Notes under the pieces: model-generated
Database searches by the model: none
Seen by the model: the letters and a program-made list of their open reading frames with translations, nothing else
What the model was told of the DNA's origin: nothing
Made by a program: the position numbers and the translations under genes
Shown: positions 1 to 8,596 of the stretch, one piece after another
Numbering within the stretch: position 1 is the first letter of the stretch
Layout: the number at the start of each line of letters is the position of its first letter
DNA from: an uncultured Bacteroidales bacterium
GTDB taxonomy: Bacteria > Bacteroidota > Bacteroidia > Bacteroidales > Bacteroidaceae
Direction: 5' to 3'
DNA: 41,880 nucleotides
NCBI GenBank assembly: GCA_902798685.1
Contig: CADBXO010000024.1
Coordinates: forward strand, 1 to 41,880

Positions 1-398
1 ACGGTAACCTCACGGTTCTTCTTGCCATGTACACGGCGCAGGATGGCCTCCATGCGGAGTGTGAGCTCTTCCATGCTGAAGGGTTTGGTGATGTAATCAT
101 CGGCACCGATCTTAAAGCCCTCGAAGATATCGTCCTTGAGGTTCTTAGCGGTCAGGAACATGATGGGTACATCAGAGTTGATAGCGCGAATCTCTTTTGC
201 AAGAGTGAATCCGTCCTTCTTAGGCATCATTACGTCGAATACGCAGATGTCATACTTGTTCTTAATGAAAGCTTTGTAGCCGGCATCACCGTCAGGACAC
301 AGTTCTGCATTGTAACCCTTAGCCTGAAGGTACTCGCGGAGGAGCATTCCGAGGTTCTCGTCGTCCTCACACAACAGGATGTTCAGTTTTTCTTCCAT
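1..398 (-). CDS. rprY: Response regulator RprY, N-terminal part (gene runs off the window)
   Basis: This is a cytoplasmic OmpR-type response regulator. About 132 residues are visible and the C-terminal DNA-binding domain lies outside the window. The receiver domain is complete: the acidic pair is at D12/D13, the likely phosphoacceptor is D55 in CVFDVMMP, and the conserved lysine sits in YITKPFS. The sequence breaks off in the linker after LRRVHGKKNREVT. The start is the ATG at 398, only 18 nt after the kinase stop, so it is co-transcribed with the kinase as in the RprX/RprY pair of Bacteroides. The symbol rests on resemblance to Bacteroides RprY and on synteny. The target genes cannot be deduced from this sequence. 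Confidence 0.88.
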   Translation of the reverse strand, partial: MEEKLNILLCEDDENLGMLLREYLQAKGYNAELCPDGDAGYKAFIKNKYDICVFDVMMPKKDGFTLAKEIRAINSDVPIMFLTAKNLKDDIFEGFKIGADDYITKPFSMEELTLRMEAILRRVHGKKNREVT

Positions 399-416
399 AG
401 TCTTGTAATTTATAGG

Positions 417-2006
417 TTATTCATTGTTTTGCGGTAATGATATGATAAACTTGGTTCCGTTGCCAAGTTCACTCTCAGCCTTGATAGTGCCTTTGTGATT
501 TGTGATGACCTGCTTGACGTATGCCAATCCAAGTCCAAAGCCCTTAACGTCATGACGGTTACCGGTATGAACGCGATAGAACTTATCAAAGATCTTTTTG
601 AGATCATCTTTCTTGATTCCGATTCCGTTATCGGCAATGGAAATCATAAGTTTACCGGGTTCATTCCATGTGCGAACCTCAAGGTGCAAGGGGACATCGG
701 CACGTTTATATTTAACGGCATTATCCATGAGGTTGAAGATTACATTTGTAAAATGCATATCATCAGCCATTGCGAACGGATCCTCAGTTTCGAACTGGGC
801 GTCGATGGTTCCTCCGATATTCTCAACCTTAAGCTTGAAGGTATTGATAACACCATATATAAGTTCATCAACATCTATCTCCTTCAGTTTCATGGTATTG
901 CTCTGACGCTCGAACATGGACATCTGGAGCACCTTCTCTACCTGGAAACGGAGACGCTTGGTTTCATCGTTGATAACTCCGGAATAGTGTTTCAACAGCT
1001 GCGGAGTTTTTTCAAGCGACTGGTCATTAAGCATCTGAGCTGCCAGAGAGATGGTTGATATAGGTGTCTTGAACTCGTGAGTCATGTTGTTGACAAAGTC
1101 ATTCTTCATCTCGGTTATCTTGCGCTGGCGTGTGATAACGAAGAGGGTGAACGCGAAGGTTACCATCAGAATGGCTATGAATATAAGAGACGGGAGCATG
1201 AAGCCCACGGACTTGTCAATGTAATCATCCAATGTGGGGAAGTACACGCGGATGACGCCCATGCGGTTGGGGTTGTCATTATGGAACACAACCTGAGTCC
1301 AGCTGTGATCGAAGGCGTTTGGATTGGCATCCTTACAGCAGGTGTAGATAACACGACCGGTATTGGTTGTGAGTATAAAATGGTAGGGGATATTAATTCC
1401 GTTTTGTGAAAGTTCCTCTGCCAGTTCGTTGGCAAGAGTGGAGTAATCAATACGTTGAGCCAAAGTTCTGTTACCCGTGTTTACAATCATGTTGTAAATG
1501 ACCTCATCAATAAGTTCCTTATGGGTCAGGTAGCGCTCAAGCTGACGCTGCTGAAGAATCCTGGAGCGCTCACTTATGACTCCGCTGCCGTTATCGCTCT
1601 GAGAACGCGGTATCTGCAGTGAAGGCATGGTGGGTGTGGTTGACTCCAACGAAGGAGTCTGACCCGGAGTGCTGGGAGACTGAATAGGCGGCTGAATAGT
1701 CTGGCTGAATGAAAACGAGCCATTCTGAAATGAGAATGTCTGGCTGTAGAAACCGTCCATGGAAAGATTACCGTAATTGGACTCACTACGCTCAATCATC
1801 TCACGGATATCCTCCTCAAGATATCTTTCTGCCTCAGCAAGCTCAAGTTTGTGAGCGACTTCATAAAGGCTGCGTGTAACAGACTCGTCAAAATGCTGAT
1901 AACGCATATCTGTCATCTTCTTGATATAGCTGAACTGCAATGTCAGCAGGAAGACGAACGAAACGCACATTACTGCGCTCAATATCCAAACGATTGACTT
2001 TTTCAT
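417..2006 (-). CDS. rprX: Sensor histidine kinase RprX
   Basis: This 529-residue inner-membrane histidine kinase should phosphorylate the downstream regulator. TM1 spans about residues 5-27 and TM2 about 268-292. Between them lies a roughly 240-residue periplasmic sensor domain with a Pro/Ser/Thr/Gln-rich stretch at about 102-135. The H-box is NNMTHEFKTP with His310. The ATPase domain follows, with N-box NLMDNAVKYK, G1 box ADNGIGI and G2 box GFGLGLAYVKQ. It is first in a two-gene operon with rprY. A near-consensus promoter lies so close to the ATG that the mRNA may be nearly leaderless. The stimulus is unknown; the assignment rests on family resemblance and operon structure. Confidence 0.9.
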   Translation of the reverse strand: MKKSIVWILSAVMCVSFVFLLTLQFSYIKKMTDMRYQHFDESVTRSLYEVAHKLELAEAERYLEEDIREMIERSESNYGNLSMDGFYSQTFSFQNGSFSFSQTIQPPIQSPSTPGQTPSLESTTPTMPSLQIPRSQSDNGSGVISERSRILQQRQLERYLTHKELIDEVIYNMIVNTGNRTLAQRIDYSTLANELAEELSQNGINIPYHFILTTNTGRVIYTCCKDANPNAFDHSWTQVVFHNDNPNRMGVIRVYFPTLDDYIDKSVGFMLPSLIFIAILMVTFAFTLFVITRQRKITEMKNDFVNNMTHEFKTPISTISLAAQMLNDQSLEKTPQLLKHYSGVINDETKRLRFQVEKVLQMSMFERQSNTMKLKEIDVDELIYGVINTFKLKVENIGGTIDAQFETEDPFAMADDMHFTNVIFNLMDNAVKYKRADVPLHLEVRTWNEPGKLMISIADNGIGIKKDDLKKIFDKFYRVHTGNRHDVKGFGLGLAYVKQVITNHKGTIKAESELGNGTKFIISLPQNNE

Positions 2007-2011
2007 ATGGG

Positions 2012-2041
2012 CAAATATAGTGACGTTTTCGTAAATGCAAA
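2012..2041 (-). promoter_or_regulatory. Candidate Bacteroides-type promoter of rprXY
   Basis: Read on the minus strand, TATATTTG (2012-2019) matches the -7 consensus TAnnTTTG. TTTG at 2038-2041 lies 18 nt upstream as the -33 element. The -7 element ends only about 5 nt before the rprX ATG at 2004-2006, which predicts a very short leader or none. Confidence 0.55.
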
Positions 2042-2076
2042 CAATTAACTTAATTTTTTGTGCGAATTTTAGATAA

Positions 2077-2107
2077 AAAAGGCGGAATTGTGGTAATTCC
2101 GCCTTTT
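2077..2107 (-). terminator. Intrinsic terminator after the EF-G2 gene
   Basis: A perfect 9-bp stem, GGCGGAATT/AATTCCGCC, has a 5-nt loop and is flanked by A and T runs on both sides. It lies 29 nt beyond the EF-G2 stop codon. On the minus strand the stem is followed by a U run, so it should end the EF-G2 transcript before rprX. Confidence 0.85.
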
Positions 2108-2135
2108 GAAGTTATCAAAATAACAACTATAGTTA

Positions 2136-2909
2136 TTATTCCTCGTCTTTCTGCTGTGCCTCGAACTCCTTGATGAGCTTGTCCTGAACATCGGTAGGAA
2201 CGAGTTCGTAACTGCTGAAGCTCATTACGAATGAACCGCTACCACCGGTGATGGAGCTGAGAGAAGTTGAGTATGTAGCCATCTCCTTGAGAGGCACCTT
2301 AGCCTTGAGGACCTGATAGTTACCCTCACTCTCCATACCCATGATCATACCACGACGACCCTGGAGATCACTCATTACATCACCCATGTACTCTGCGGGC
2401 ACGAGAACCTCAACATCATAAACAGGCTCAAGAATCTTAGGGCCGGCCTCCTTGAAGGCTGCGCTGAATGCGTTACGACCTGCAAGCAGGAAGGAAATTT
2501 CATTTGAATCAACGGGGTGCATCTTACCATCATATACTATTACGCGTACATCGCGTGCGTATGAACCGGTAAGAGGACCCTGCTCCATGCGCTGCATGAT
2601 ACCCTTGAGGATAGCAGGCATGAAACGGGCATCGATAGAACCACCGACGATACTGTTTACATATACGAGCTTACCACCCCACTCCAGCGGATATTCCTCA
2701 ACGCCCTTAACGGTCATCTTGAACTCCTGGTTGCCGAACTTGAACATATCGGGCATGGGCTTGCCTTCAACATAAGGCTCAACAATAAGATGAACCTCAC
2801 CGAACTGACCGGCACCACCTGACTGTTTCTTATGACGGTAATCAGCACGAGCGGGCTTGGTGATAGTCTCACGATAAGGAATCTTGGGCTCCTCAAAGTT
2901 GATCATCAT
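2136..2909 (-). CDS. EF-G paralogue (EF-G2 type), C-terminal part after a frameshift
   Basis: This frame holds the second half of the split EF-G-like protein: the end of domain III, domain IV and domain V. It is recognisable from YRETITKPARADYRHKKQSG through to the C-terminus. In-frame homology continues upstream of the ATG at 2909 (GQGEFHLRTFKWCIENNDK) to about position 2962, where the frame is lost. The ATG at 2909 is therefore only the first methionine after the break, not a natural start. Joined to the upstream part, it gives a protein of about 715 residues, the normal EF-G length. A strong terminator follows the stop. This half would not function alone. Confidence 0.85.
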   Translation of the reverse strand: MMINFEEPKIPYRETITKPARADYRHKKQSGGAGQFGEVHLIVEPYVEGKPMPDMFKFGNQEFKMTVKGVEEYPLEWGGKLVYVNSIVGGSIDARFMPAILKGIMQRMEQGPLTGSYARDVRVIVYDGKMHPVDSNEISFLLAGRNAFSAAFKEAGPKILEPVYDVEVLVPAEYMGDVMSDLQGRRGMIMGMESEGNYQVLKAKVPLKEMATYSTSLSSITGGSGSFVMSFSSYELVPTDVQDKLIKEFEAQQKDEE

Positions 2910-4273
2910 CTTATCATTGTTCTCAATGCACCACTTGAAGGTACGGAGATGGAACTCACCCTGACCTGACGGAGCTCCTTGGACTGCTCGATAACGAGTG
3001 TGGGATCCTCCTCACGCATACGGTTAACGATGGTCATCATCTTCTCCATATCGGCCTCGTTTACAGGCTTGAGAGCACGTGAGTACTTGGAGTTGGGATA
3101 CTTGATGAAGTTGAATGTGCGGTCAGCGCCCTCATTGAGGGTATTGCCTGTACGTACATCCTTAAGCTTAACTGTGCAGCCTATATCACCTGGAAGGAGT
3201 TCAGGAACCTGTACGCGGGTGTTACCCTGGCTTACGAAGATCTGAGCTACACGCTCCTTGGAACCACGGTCTGAGTTGATCATATCCTGACCCTCATGGG
3301 CCTTGCCGGACATAACCTTGAAATATGAAACAGCTCCGATATGGGGCTCGATTGTTGTCTTGAAGAAGAAGAGAGATGTGCCGGCAGCATCAAGCTTAAC
3401 AACATCACCCTTGGAATCCTTAACCTCCTTACCCTGCAGAGGTGAGGGAGCTACATTGCCCAGGAACTCAACAAGACGGCTTACACCTACGTTGGGAGCT
3501 GCGGCAGTGCAGACGATGGGGAACAGGCCACAGGTCTCGATACCCTTGCGGAAACCGGCACGGATCTCATCGATTGTAAGCTCACCCTGATCGAAGAACT
3601 TCTCCATGAGAGCCTCATCATTCTCAGCTGCTGACTCTGTTACAGTGTCACGCATGGTCTGAGCCTTATCGGCAACTGAACCGGGGATATCCTCGGCCTT
3701 CATGGCTGAACCGTCAGCGAATGTGAGCTTCTGGTTGAGCAGTACGTCAATTACACTCTTGAAAGAGGGACCAGCCTGCTCGGGGAACTGGATAGGTACG
3801 CATGTGGTACCGAATGTAGAACGGATCTGCTCTACAACGTTATCATACTCGCACTTGTCGCTGTCAACATGGTTGATTACGAAGAATGCGGGCTTACCAA
3901 GTTTCTTGACGAGACGATAGCTGTTGATAAGACCAACGTCAACGCCGCGTGAACCGTTTACTACAAGAATGGCGGAGTCACAGATGTTGAGGGCGGTTAC
4001 AGCCTGACCTGAGAAGTCATCAGAACCCGGGCAGTCGAAGAAGTTGAACTTACGTCCGAACATTTCAACTGCAAAAACTGTTGAATAGACTGAATAGCCA
4101 TACTCAAGCTCTACTGCTGCAGTGTCACTGACGGTGTTCTTAGCATTAACTGAACCGCGGCGCTTGATCACGCCAGCCTCAAAAAGGATACTCTCAGTAA
4201 GAGTGGTTTTTCCTGATCCGGCTCCGCCAAGAATGGCGATATTCCGGATGTCTTCTGTTTTATAATTCTTCAT
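2906..4273 (-). CDS. EF-G paralogue (EF-G2 type), N-terminal part, frameshifted
   Basis: This is the translational GTPase half of an EF-G-like factor, with GTP-binding, II and III domains. The P-loop is GGAGSGKT (residues 16-23) and the base-recognition motif is NHVD (134-137). The switch II motif that reads DTPGHVDF in housekeeping EF-G is DCPGSDDF here (80-87), so the catalytic histidine is replaced by Ser84. The switch I RGIT motif is also absent. These are traits of the Bacteroides EF-G2 paralogue, reported to support translocation without GTP hydrolysis. The last 20 or so residues (after KELRQ) are out of frame, because about 13 nt are missing near 2962. A consensus promoter lies just upstream. 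It is either a real pseudogene or carries a sequencing/assembly indel. Confidence 0.88.
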   Translation of the reverse strand: MKNYKTEDIRNIAILGGAGSGKTTLTESILFEAGVIKRRGSVNAKNTVSDTAAVELEYGYSVYSTVFAVEMFGRKFNFFDCPGSDDFSGQAVTALNICDSAILVVNGSRGVDVGLINSYRLVKKLGKPAFFVINHVDSDKCEYDNVVEQIRSTFGTTCVPIQFPEQAGPSFKSVIDVLLNQKLTFADGSAMKAEDIPGSVADKAQTMRDTVTESAAENDEALMEKFFDQGELTIDEIRAGFRKGIETCGLFPIVCTAAAPNVGVSRLVEFLGNVAPSPLQGKEVKDSKGDVVKLDAAGTSLFFFKTTIEPHIGAVSYFKVMSGKAHEGQDMINSDRGSKERVAQIFVSQGNTRVQVPELLPGDIGCTVKLKDVRTGNTLNEGADRTFNFIKYPNSKYSRALKPVNEADMEKMMTIVNRMREEDPTLVIEQSKELRQVRVSSISVPSSGALRTMIR

Positions 4274-4328
4274 ATTAGTAATAGTGATTTAGCAATTAAT
4301 TAGGTCAAGTCTTTAAAACAAAGGCTCG

Positions 4329-4360
4329 CAAATTTATCTAAATCTTGGAACAAATCCAAA
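4329..4360 (-). promoter_or_regulatory. Candidate promoter of the EF-G2 gene
   Basis: On the minus strand, TAAATTTG (4329-4336) matches the TAnnTTTG -7 element. TTTG at 4357-4360 is the -33 element, separated by 20 nt. It lies just beyond the hemW stop and 55 nt before the EF-G2 ATG, so the factor is probably transcribed separately from the hemW operon. Confidence 0.6.
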
Positions 4361-4364
4361 TAAA

Positions 4365-5477
4365 TCAACAGAAAAGGGAACTGATGATTGTATCGCTGAC
4401 AAACATGTCTGACTCAGGTATTCTGAGGTAATCTCCATCAAGAGACAAAGATCCGTCTGACAGGAATTTGCGGGCACTTTCAAGCAAGCTGAGACGGTCT
4501 TTTTGAGGCAGGGCGGAGAGATCAATGCCACGCGCCGTGCGCAGGCCGAGCATTATTTTTTCATTGTAGAGATCAGCATCGGAAAGCTGCTCGATTTCAA
4601 AGACGGGAGAGTCATTTTCCACTCCCTCCATATAGGCGTCAAGGTCCGACGGATTCCATTGGCGGGAACGGCCATCGTAGGAGTGTGCACCTGCACCCAA
4701 TCCAAGATAAGGAGTGCCGTCCCAATAGCTGCTGTTGTGACGGGAGTGGAAACCCGGACGACAGAAGTTGGAGATCTCATAGTGTTCATAGCCTCCATTC
4801 CGTAGGGTGTCACACATCAGGGTGAACATCTGAGAGCAGAGGTCATCATCGGCCGGTATCAGTTTACCCTGATCGCGGAGAGCGAGCAGCGGGGTATTCT
4901 CCTCATATGAGAGACAGTAGGAGGAGATGTGCTGCACTCCGGTTGAGATTGCAATCCGGAGGTCATCACGGAACATGTCAAGCGTCTGGCCGGGGAGACC
5001 GTACATAAGGTCGATGCTGATGTTCGAAATGCCTGATTCACGGCAAATGCGGACAGCATCAAGGGCTTGGGTGGCCGTGTGACGGCGGCGCAGGAAGGAT
5101 AAGAGTTCCGGATTGAAAGTTTGAACTCCCATACTGATGCGGTTGACTCCCAAGTCACGCAAAGCGGTTACGAATTGCGGCGTTATGTCATCAGGGTTAC
5201 ACTCAACGGTGAGTTCCTGAAGGTTTTTAAGGCCGATTACCGAGTCTATGGCAGAGATGATCTGACCAAGTTGCTGAGGAGTGAGACGCGACGGGGTTCC
5301 ACCTCCGAAATAGACGGTGCTGACGGGGGCATCGGCCAGGTATCCGGCGCGCAGTTCCAGTTCGCGGCAGACGGCCTTTACATAACGTGCGGCTTCCTCC
5401 TGACGCACAGTCGAGAAGAAGCCGCAGTATATACAGCGTTTGGCACAAAAAGGTATATGTATGTATATACCGGCCAA
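4365..5477 (-). CDS. hemW: HemW-like radical SAM protein (heme chaperone, formerly annotated as oxygen-independent coproporphyrinogen oxidase)
   Basis: This 370-residue cytosolic radical SAM protein has the cluster motif CAKRCIYC near the N-terminus and the SAM-binding glycine-rich stretch YFGGGTPSRL. The start is a TTG (5475-5477): the encoded MAGIYIHIPFC is the typical HemW opening and no in-frame ATG precedes it. The CxxxCxxC motif lacks the extra fourth cysteine (CxxxCxxCxC) of true HemN oxidases, so HemW is preferred. The family binds heme and is thought to deliver it to respiratory enzymes. It is the last gene of the rpe-hemW run, 2 nt after the phosphohexomutase stop. Confidence 0.88.
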   Translation of the reverse strand: MAGIYIHIPFCAKRCIYCGFFSTVRQEEAARYVKAVCRELELRAGYLADAPVSTVYFGGGTPSRLTPQQLGQIISAIDSVIGLKNLQELTVECNPDDITPQFVTALRDLGVNRISMGVQTFNPELLSFLRRRHTATQALDAVRICRESGISNISIDLMYGLPGQTLDMFRDDLRIAISTGVQHISSYCLSYEENTPLLALRDQGKLIPADDDLCSQMFTLMCDTLRNGGYEHYEISNFCRPGFHSRHNSSYWDGTPYLGLGAGAHSYDGRSRQWNPSDLDAYMEGVENDSPVFEIEQLSDADLYNEKIMLGLRTARGIDLSALPQKDRLSLLESARKFLSDGSLSLDGDYLRIPESDMFVSDTIISSLFC

Positions 5478-5479
5478 TG

Positions 5480-6862
5480 TTACATCATTGAGTTGATGAC
5501 TTTCATCACATCCTCACCTATGGCGTTGGCTGCATCCATTGTGGACGCCTCGGAATAGACGCGGATGATAGGCTCGGTGTTGCTCTTACGCAGATGTACC
5601 CACTTGTCGGGGAAGTCTATCTTGACACCGTCGATGTCATTGATCTCCTCATTTGCATAGATTCCCTTGACTTTGGCAAGAATGGCATCGATATCAGTGC
5701 CGGGCTTGAGGTCAATACGGTTCTTGGCTATGAAGTAAGGAGGATAAATCTTACGGAGCTCGCTGACGGTCTTACCCTCATGTGCCAGGTGGCTCAGGAA
5801 GAGAGCGATACCTACGAGTGCGTCACGGCCATAATGGAGAGCAGGATAGATGACTCCGCCATTGCCCTCACCTCCGATAACGGCACCGGTCTCTTTCATC
5901 TTTGTGGTTACGTTGACCTCACCTACAGCTGCTGCATTGTATTGGCCGCCGTACTGACGGGTTACGTCACGAAGAGCGCGGGTTGAGCTGAGGTTGGAGA
6001 CGGTATTTCCGGGAGTATGCTTGAGGACGTAGTCTGCTACGGTAACGAGGGTGTACTCCTCACCGTACATGGCGCCGTTCTCATCAATGAATGCCAGACG
6101 GTCAACATCAGGGTCTACAACGAAAGCCACGTCGCGGCCGCCTTTCTTCATGAGATTCATTATGTCACCGAGGTTCTTTTCAAGAGGCTCGGGATTATGC
6201 TGGAAGTCACCGGTGGGATCACAGTAGAGTTTGTCGACGCTCTTTACGCCAAGTGCCTCGAGAAGATCCGGAAGGATGATGCCGCCTACTGAGTTGACGC
6301 AGTCAATGGCGACTTTGAAACCAGCCTTGCGGATAGCCTCGACATCAACCAGATCAAGTGCCAGAACTGACTCGATATGACGGCGGTTCATGGTGTTGTC
6401 TGTTGAGTAATGCCCCAGATGATCGACATCGGCATAGGTAAATTCCTCCTTATCGGCCAGTTCGAGTACGCGGTTACCATCGGCTGCACTCAGGAACTCA
6501 CCTTCACGGTTGAGCAGCTTGAGGGCGTTCCAGTGACGCGGGTTATGGCTGGCAGTAAGGATGATACCTCCATCGGCCTTGAGCCATGTTACAGCAAGCT
6601 CGGTGGTGGGAGTGGTGGCAAGACCTATATCCGTTACATCAAAACCCATTCCGAGAAGTGTTCCGCAAACAACCTCGCGGACCATCTCACCAGAGAGGCG
6701 GGCATCACGGCCGACTACGATGCGGCTGGCAGAGGGGTTTCCCTCACGTACCCAAGTCGCATATGCTGATACGAACTTTACAATATCAAGGGGAGTCAGG
6801 CCATTACCGGCCGGACCTCCTATCTCTCCGCGAATACCGGAGATGGACTTTACCATTGCCAT
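5480..6862 (-). CDS. glmM: Alpha-D-phosphohexomutase (phosphoglucosamine mutase / phosphomannomutase type)
   Basis: This 460-residue cytoplasmic enzyme moves a phosphate between C1 and C6 of a hexose phosphate. The catalytic phosphoserine loop is ILTASHNPRHWN, the magnesium loop is DPDVDR, the sugar-binding loop is GGEGNGG and the phosphate-binding C-terminal loop is RKSNTEPIIRVY. The superfamily includes GlmM (glucosamine-6-P to glucosamine-1-P for UDP-GlcNAc) and phosphomannomutase. The Bacteroidota copy in this context is usually called phosphoglucosamine mutase. Substrate choice cannot be settled from the motifs, so the symbol is tentative. Confidence 0.82.
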   Translation of the reverse strand: MAMVKSISGIRGEIGGPAGNGLTPLDIVKFVSAYATWVREGNPSASRIVVGRDARLSGEMVREVVCGTLLGMGFDVTDIGLATTPTTELAVTWLKADGGIILTASHNPRHWNALKLLNREGEFLSAADGNRVLELADKEEFTYADVDHLGHYSTDNTMNRRHIESVLALDLVDVEAIRKAGFKVAIDCVNSVGGIILPDLLEALGVKSVDKLYCDPTGDFQHNPEPLEKNLGDIMNLMKKGGRDVAFVVDPDVDRLAFIDENGAMYGEEYTLVTVADYVLKHTPGNTVSNLSSTRALRDVTRQYGGQYNAAAVGEVNVTTKMKETGAVIGGEGNGGVIYPALHYGRDALVGIALFLSHLAHEGKTVSELRKIYPPYFIAKNRIDLKPGTDIDAILAKVKGIYANEEINDIDGVKIDFPDKWVHLRKSNTEPIIRVYSEASTMDAANAIGEDVMKVINSMM

Positions 6863-6868
6863 AGCTTA

Positions 6869-7510
6869 TTACTGATTTTTGGGCTTTGTTATTGTAATCT
6901 CATAGAATGCAGGATATACTCTGCTTGCAGCGTTTTGAGTACCCTGATTATGAGGTGCTATTATTCTGACCTTGGCCGAATTGCCATTGTAGAGAACAGG
7001 TTTGATAAACGGCATTGTCATCAGCCACGAATTGGGTACCGAATTGCCATATGCTCTTGTCATGATACCGCTGAGGAATGATCCGCTGTAAGTATCACCT
7101 GTACGCTTGACATAAAAGATATCGGGATCCTGCTGAAAGAGATTCATAGTCAGGGTATCACCTGAACCGACATAGCTCTCTACATAGCGGGCATTGAGAT
7201 ACCAAGTCTCACCGGCGCTTATCTGTCGGCCTTCACCACGGCGGATAATCTGCATGTAAACGCCGTTATCCTCAAAGAGGACGTATTCATTACGGGTTGT
7301 ATCCGGACCTGTGATAGGATTGTCAGTAACGGTATCCTTGAGGAACTCCTGAATGCTGATGACATCTACGTTGTGTGAGTCCAGCCAGGCACGTACCTGT
7401 TTCGCTTCACGTTCTTTCTGTTCGGCATAGGTTTCCTCATCCTCCTTGCATGATGTAAGTACCGATGAAAAAGCAACAAGGCCTAAAACTGCAAATATCA
7501 GTTTCTTCAT
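6869..7510 (-). CDS. DUF4827 family lipoprotein (FKBP-like)
   Basis: This 213-residue protein has a lipoprotein signal peptide ending in the lipobox LTSC at about residue 20, so it is probably anchored in the envelope facing the periplasm. The mature part begins with a charged helix (KEDEETYAEQKEREAKQ). It continues with a beta-rich region resembling the FKBP-type fold, but I see no clear isomerase active site. It matches the Bacteroidales family DUF4827. It lies 1 nt from the nrnA-like gene and 6 nt from the phosphohexomutase gene, so it is co-transcribed with both. The function is unknown. Confidence 0.8.
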   Translation of the reverse strand: MKKLIFAVLGLVAFSSVLTSCKEDEETYAEQKEREAKQVRAWLDSHNVDVISIQEFLKDTVTDNPITGPDTTRNEYVLFEDNGVYMQIIRRGEGRQISAGETWYLNARYVESYVGSGDTLTMNLFQQDPDIFYVKRTGDTYSGSFLSGIMTRAYGNSVPNSWLMTMPFIKPVLYNGNSAKVRIIAPHNQGTQNAASRVYPAFYEITITKPKNQ

Positions 7511-7511
7511 A

Positions 7512-8570
7512 TCATTTTTTGAATAATTGTCTTATACAATCCTCCTGTGAATGGGACCACTCTTCAAGTCCCTTCTGGAAGACTTCAACAGCCTCCTCGA
7601 GAGTACCGCGAAACTCTCCTCCGGCAGCATTCTGATGACCGCCACCATTGAAGAAATCACTGCTGAAACGGTTGCACGGAACGGTACCGACTGAACGGAA
7701 TGACAGCTTGATGACACCCGCCTCCTTATCCTCGCGGAAGAAAGCGCTCATAAGCACACCGTTTATCTGGAGCGGCATATTGACGAAACCCTCGGTGTCA
7801 CCCTTCTTGTACTTGAACTTGTGCAGTTCCTTGTCTGTCAGAGTGATGAGGGATGTGGATTTCTCAGGGAACACCTGCATCTTGTTATTGAGAACGAATC
7901 CCTGGAGACGCAGACGTGACTCAGAATAGTTGTTGTAGACAAGGCGATAGATCTCATCCTTGTCAACACCTTTATCGAGCAGATGTGAGACGACCTGGAA
8001 GAGGTTGCTGTTATTGCTGTTGTATGACAATGCACCTGTATCGGTCATGATTCCGGTATAGATGCACTGTGCCATCTCCTTGTCTATCTGATTGAAATCG
8101 CCGAGGGCGCAGATGAGATGGAATACAAGTTCAGACGTAGATGAAGCCTCCGGGTGTGACAGAGTCACAGTGTAATTGGCACCGGGGAACGGATGATGGT
8201 CCAGCAGGAACTTCTTGGCTTTGGAGTAGAGGAAGCTGGCTGCAACCTTTCCGATACGGCCTACGACGTTGAAATCGAGGCAGCAGAGGACATCGGCCTT
8301 ATAGACAAGTTCCTCATTGGCCTCAGGAGCATCAGAAAAGACTCTGATCTCATCGGCACCGGGAAGCCATGTCAGGAAATCCGGAGCGGAATCCGGGACT
8401 ATAACCACAGCCTCCTTGCCCTTGCTCTTAAGGTATCGGCAGAGAGCCAATGATGAGCCGATGGCATCACCGTCAGGGCCCATGTGGGTCAGTATCACGT
8501 AACGGTCAGCCCACCCCATCCAGATGCGGAACTCGGCTACGTCAATACCGGATAACATGTTTTTTATCAT
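7512..8570 (-). CDS. DHH/DHHA1 phosphoesterase, NrnA-like (oligoribonuclease / pAp phosphatase)
   Basis: This cytoplasmic metal-dependent phosphoesterase is about 352 residues long. The DHH domain motifs are HMGPDGDAIGSS, CLDFN and LLDHHPFPG. The DHHA1 substrate-binding domain ends with the typical GGGHQNAAGG. NrnA proteins degrade very short RNAs and, in some species, the sulfur by-product pAp. I chose the ATG at 8570 (MIKNML); the frame also opens at a TTG at 8600 that would overlap the comEC stop, and an ATG at 8558 is another option. It sits between the comEC-like gene and the DUF4827 gene in one operon. Confidence 0.85.
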   Translation of the reverse strand: MIKNMLSGIDVAEFRIWMGWADRYVILTHMGPDGDAIGSSLALCRYLKSKGKEAVVIVPDSAPDFLTWLPGADEIRVFSDAPEANEELVYKADVLCCLDFNVVGRIGKVAASFLYSKAKKFLLDHHPFPGANYTVTLSHPEASSTSELVFHLICALGDFNQIDKEMAQCIYTGIMTDTGALSYNSNNSNLFQVVSHLLDKGVDKDEIYRLVYNNYSESRLRLQGFVLNNKMQVFPEKSTSLITLTDKELHKFKYKKGDTEGFVNMPLQINGVLMSAFFREDKEAGVIKLSFRSVGTVPCNRFSSDFFNGGGHQNAAGGEFRGTLEEAVEVFQKGLEEWSHSQEDCIRQLFKK

Positions 8571-8596
8571 AGCACCGCAAAGGTACTCATTCTGAT

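Noticed and set aside
495-1058. A 187-codon plus-strand frame opposite rprX.
   Set aside because: It is antisense to the H-box and ATPase domains of the kinase, with no start signal or homology-like motif.
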